From Chloroflexaceae bacterium UBA1466 (GTDB lineage: Bacteria > Chloroflexota > Chloroflexia > Chloroflexales > Chloroflexaceae): a stretch of 8,279 nucleotides of DNA. Position numbers and translations under genes: made by a program. The number at the start of each line of letters is the position of its first letter. Position 1 is the stretch's first letter. Positions 6,624-8,279 of the stretch are shown one piece after another. The stretch lies in contig DCSM01000191.1 in the NCBI GenBank assembly GCA_002325605.1, positions 19,501-27,779 of the forward strand, given 5' to 3'. Under the pieces are notes generated by a model that was not told the origin of the DNA, did no database searches, and saw nothing but the letters and a program-made list of their open reading frames with translations.

Positions 6624-8279
6624 CTATTTTTTGACCGTTGGCGTTACTTTAGAAACTGGGGTGGTCTCAGTTTCTTCAGTTACGTCGGCTTCTGGGGTAG
6701 TCGCAGTTTCCTCGGTTGCCTCAGCTTCTGGGGTCTTAGAGCGCGAAGGCTTGGCCGGGGTTGCCTCCGTTTCCTCAGTCACATCGGCTTCTGGGGTAGT
6801 CTCCGTTTCCTCAGTTACATCGGCTTCTGGGGTCTTGGAGCGCGAAGGCTTGGCCGGAGTTGCCTCCGTTTCCTCGGTTCCGTCGGCTTCTGGAGTAGTC
6901 TCAGTTTCCGCCGTCACTTTGGCTTCTGGAGTCTTAGCGCGTGAGCTACTTGAAGGAACTGTTTTAGTCAGTTCTTTGGTGCTGGTCAGTTCTTCGGTGC
7001 TGGTCAGTTCTTCGGTGCTGGTCAGTTCTTCGGTACCACTTATTCCTGGCTTCTCAGCTTTGGGAAAGACCTTCACAGGACTCGTGCCCAAATTCCAATT
7101 ATCGGGACTTGGATCTTTAACCTGATAGATCGCAATTTTAGGATCAGCGCAGTCCCCATCTTCGTTACAGGTTAAGTTTCCTGTCAACCCTTTGAAATCC
7201 TTGGTTGCATAAAGAGCTTCTCGAAGGGCTTTGCGGGGGATATAGATTGTTCCCTTAGCATCCTGTTTGGCAACCTTTTTGAGCGCCGCAATGATGATTT
7301 GAGCTGCATCATAAGAATGAGCATGGTAGGTGGCCAGGGGTTTCTCACCATATTTATCCTGATATTTCTTCAGAAAGGTCTGGTAATTTTTCCCGAAAGC
7401 ACTGAAATCAGCGCTGCTGATATACATATCTTTGGCTGCTGGGCCAGCGGCCTTGAGGAAATCGGGGGAGAGAAGCCCATCAGAACCAAATAAGACAACT
7501 TTTCCTAGCTCAGTGACTTCGCGGGCCTGGCGCGTAACAAAACCACCTTCAGCGGTAAAGATAGGATAGTAAATCATATCTGGTTTCTTAGTCACGAGTC
7601 GAGTCAGCACAGGGCCCATATCGGTGTCACCCGTGTTTACCGCTTCTTTGGCAACGACTTTACCGCCAAGCTCCTCGAAAACCTCGGTAAAGACTTTGAC
7701 CAACTGCTCGGCGTAGGGGCTGCCGTCATGGATGGTCGCGGCTTTTTTGAGCTTCAGTTCGTTGAAGGCAAATTCGGCAGCGACGCGGCCCTGGACTTTG
7801 TCGTTATGGGCAGTCCGCAAGAAACCTGCCTGGTGGGTCGTGGGGTCGGTCAGTTCGGGAGCCGTGTTGGAAGGTGAGATCATTGACATCCCGGCGGCAC
7901 TAATCACAGGTGCAAAGACCTTCGCTTCACTGGAGCATGTTGTTCCAACGAAGGCCACGATCTCGGTTTGGGTTTTGAGTTTACTGGCCGCAGCTTGGCC
8001 GCCTTCGGCGGTGCAGCCAGTATCTTCCCCTTTGAGTTCAATCGGATGTCCAAAAAGCGAGTCGCCGATGTCGGCAATTGCCAACTCAACGCCTCGTTTT
8101 TCGTCGATTCCCAAGGAAGCATTGGCTCCTGTACCAACAAGCGCATAGCCAATTACTAATGGCTCATCTTTTTTAATCTCTACTACCCCAAACTCGTCTT
8201 TGGGAGCTTCCTCGACGGTTTCAAGTGTCGCGGTGAGAGCTGCGCTGGCTTCAGGGGTTTCTTCGGCTTCAGGGGTTCC
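6624..8279 (-). CDS. Branched-chain amino acid ABC transporter substrate-binding protein (5' end outside window)
   Basis: Extracytoplasmic binding protein of the Liv/HAAT system (LivJ/LivK-like, type I periplasmic-binding fold), which delivers the amino acid to LivH/LivM. The frame is open to the right edge, giving 551 visible residues, so the TTG at 8114 is internal. Visible residues 1-29 are a TPEA/Glu-rich linker. The folded domain runs from about 31 (GVVEIKKDEPLVIGYALVGTGANASLGIDEKRG) to about 405, with GTTCSSEAKVFAPV, SPSNTAPELTDP, GSDGLLSPDFL and TYHAHSYDAAQIIIAAL as family marks. Four cysteines (89, 115, 371, 377) could form two disulfides; the last two lie in LTCNEDGDCADPKIAIYQV. The final 140 or so residues are a Thr/Pro/Glu-rich repetitive tail that is absent from LivJ/LivK of E. 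coli. The signal peptide, probably of lipoprotein type, is off the window. The ligand cannot be told from sequence: Leu/Ile/Val is the default, but this family also binds other amides and amino acids. Confidence 0.93.
   Translation of the reverse strand, partial: GTPEAEETPEASAALTATLETVEEAPKDEFGVVEIKKDEPLVIGYALVGTGANASLGIDEKRGVELAIADIGDSLFGHPIELKGEDTGCTAEGGQAAASKLKTQTEIVAFVGTTCSSEAKVFAPVISAAGMSMISPSNTAPELTDPTTHQAGFLRTAHNDKVQGRVAAEFAFNELKLKKAATIHDGSPYAEQLVKVFTEVFEELGGKVVAKEAVNTGDTDMGPVLTRLVTKKPDMIYYPIFTAEGGFVTRQAREVTELGKVVLFGSDGLLSPDFLKAAGPAAKDMYISSADFSAFGKNYQTFLKKYQDKYGEKPLATYHAHSYDAAQIIIAALKKVAKQDAKGTIYIPRKALREALYATKDFKGLTGNLTCNEDGDCADPKIAIYQVKDPSPDNWNLGTSPVKVFPKAEKPGISGTEELTSTEELTSTEELTSTKELTKTVPSSSSRAKTPEAKVTAETETTPEADGTEETEATPAKPSRSKTPEADVTEETETTPEADVTEETEATPAKPSRSKTPEAEATEETATTPEADVTEETETTPVSKVTPTVKK
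6658..6927 (-). repeat. 36/63-bp alternating tandem repeat (99-bp period) in the binding-protein tail
   Basis: Six in-frame units lie head to tail: 36 bp (6658-6693), 36 (6694-6729), 63 (6730-6792), 36 (6793-6828), 63 (6829-6891) and 36 (6892-6927). The short unit encodes TPEADVTEETET. The long unit is the same 12-residue start with the last Thr changed to Ala, plus the 9-residue insert TPAKPSRSK. The two 63-bp units are 99 bp apart and nearly identical; for example GCGCGAAGGCTTGGCCGG occurs at 6741 and 6840. All unit lengths are multiples of 3, so copy-number change would keep the frame. The encoded segment is acidic, with basic PSRSK patches, and is likely disordered. Confidence 0.9.
6966..7037 (-). 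repeat. Four 18-bp tandem repeats encoding TEELTS
   Basis: Four contiguous 18-bp units lie at 6966-6983, 6984-7001, 7002-7019 and 7020-7037. The two middle copies are identical (GGTCAGTTCTTCGGTGCT on the plus strand) and the outer ones differ by two bases each. They encode TEELTS three times and then TKELT, directly after the folded binding-protein domain. The near-identity of the units points to recent slippage or recombination. Confidence 0.9.
8190..8279 (-). other. N-terminal TPEA-rich linker of the binding protein (coding)
   Basis: The visible N-terminal residues read GTPEAEETPEASAALTATLE and then TVEEAPKDEF before the folded domain begins. The TPEA motif occurs twice and is the same as in the C-terminal tail. 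Such linkers usually connect a lipidated cysteine to the folded domain in binding proteins of cells with a single membrane or a thick envelope. The cysteine itself would be further right, outside the window. Confidence 0.75.

Noticed and set aside
6658..7037. CRISPR-like array
   Set aside because: The repeats are directly adjacent without unique spacers, are in frame, and encode a continuous protein tail.
8112..8114. TTG at 8114 as the start of the binding protein
   Set aside because: Fifty-five more in-frame codons without a stop extend to the window edge and include the first beta strand of the binding fold (EPLVIGYALVG) and a TPEA linker, so the true start lies further right.
7732..8148. 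138-residue plus-strand frame antisense to the binding protein
   Set aside because: It lies wholly opposite a well-supported coding region and its translation resembles no protein family.

Overview
The window is a piece of bacterial chromosome of medium GC (estimated by eye at a little under 50%). It is dominated by one minus-strand gene cluster encoding a complete branched-chain/hydrophobic amino-acid ABC transporter (HAAT/Liv family). The Liv order, the very long LivM with extra N-terminal membrane helices, and a solute-binding protein with a Thr/Pro/Glu-rich linker and a TCNEDGDCADPKIAIYQV segment resemble what I recall from Chloroflexota (Anaerolineae-like). This assignment is an inference with low to moderate confidence, since no rRNA or marker gene is present.

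Layout, left to right. Positions 1-474 (+) hold the C-terminal part of an alanine racemase whose start lies outside the window. Positions 475-647 are a convergent intergenic stretch with several small inverted repeats and no strong terminator. Positions 648-1148 (-) encode a 166-residue single-pass membrane protein of unknown function. Positions 1198-2202 (-) encode a 334-residue protein with a proline-rich, repetitive N-terminal half and a membrane C-terminal half, also unknown. Next come livF (2279-2983), livG (2984-3757), livM (3762-5420) and livH (5435-6481), all minus strand and packed with 0-14 bp between genes. A gap of about 140 bp with a strong GC-rich hairpin follows. The substrate-binding protein gene (6624 to beyond 8279, minus strand) runs off the right edge, so its start, signal peptide and the operon promoter are not visible.

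Transcription of the cluster goes right to left: binding protein, LivH, LivM, LivG, LivF, then probably the two unknown membrane proteins 76 bp and 49 bp further on. The binding protein would capture an amino acid outside the membrane and deliver it to the LivH/LivM channel, with LivG and LivF hydrolysing ATP inside. The hairpin after the binding-protein gene could make that protein more abundant than the membrane parts.

The transporter itself is ordinary. The most unusual sequence is the binding protein's ~140-residue C-terminal tail, made of two kinds of tandem repeat (18-bp units, and alternating 36/63-bp units forming a 99-bp period). The same TPEA motif also appears N-terminal to the folded domain. 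I found no convincing new defence, mobile or RNA-based system, and no tRNA, rRNA, CRISPR or insertion sequence.
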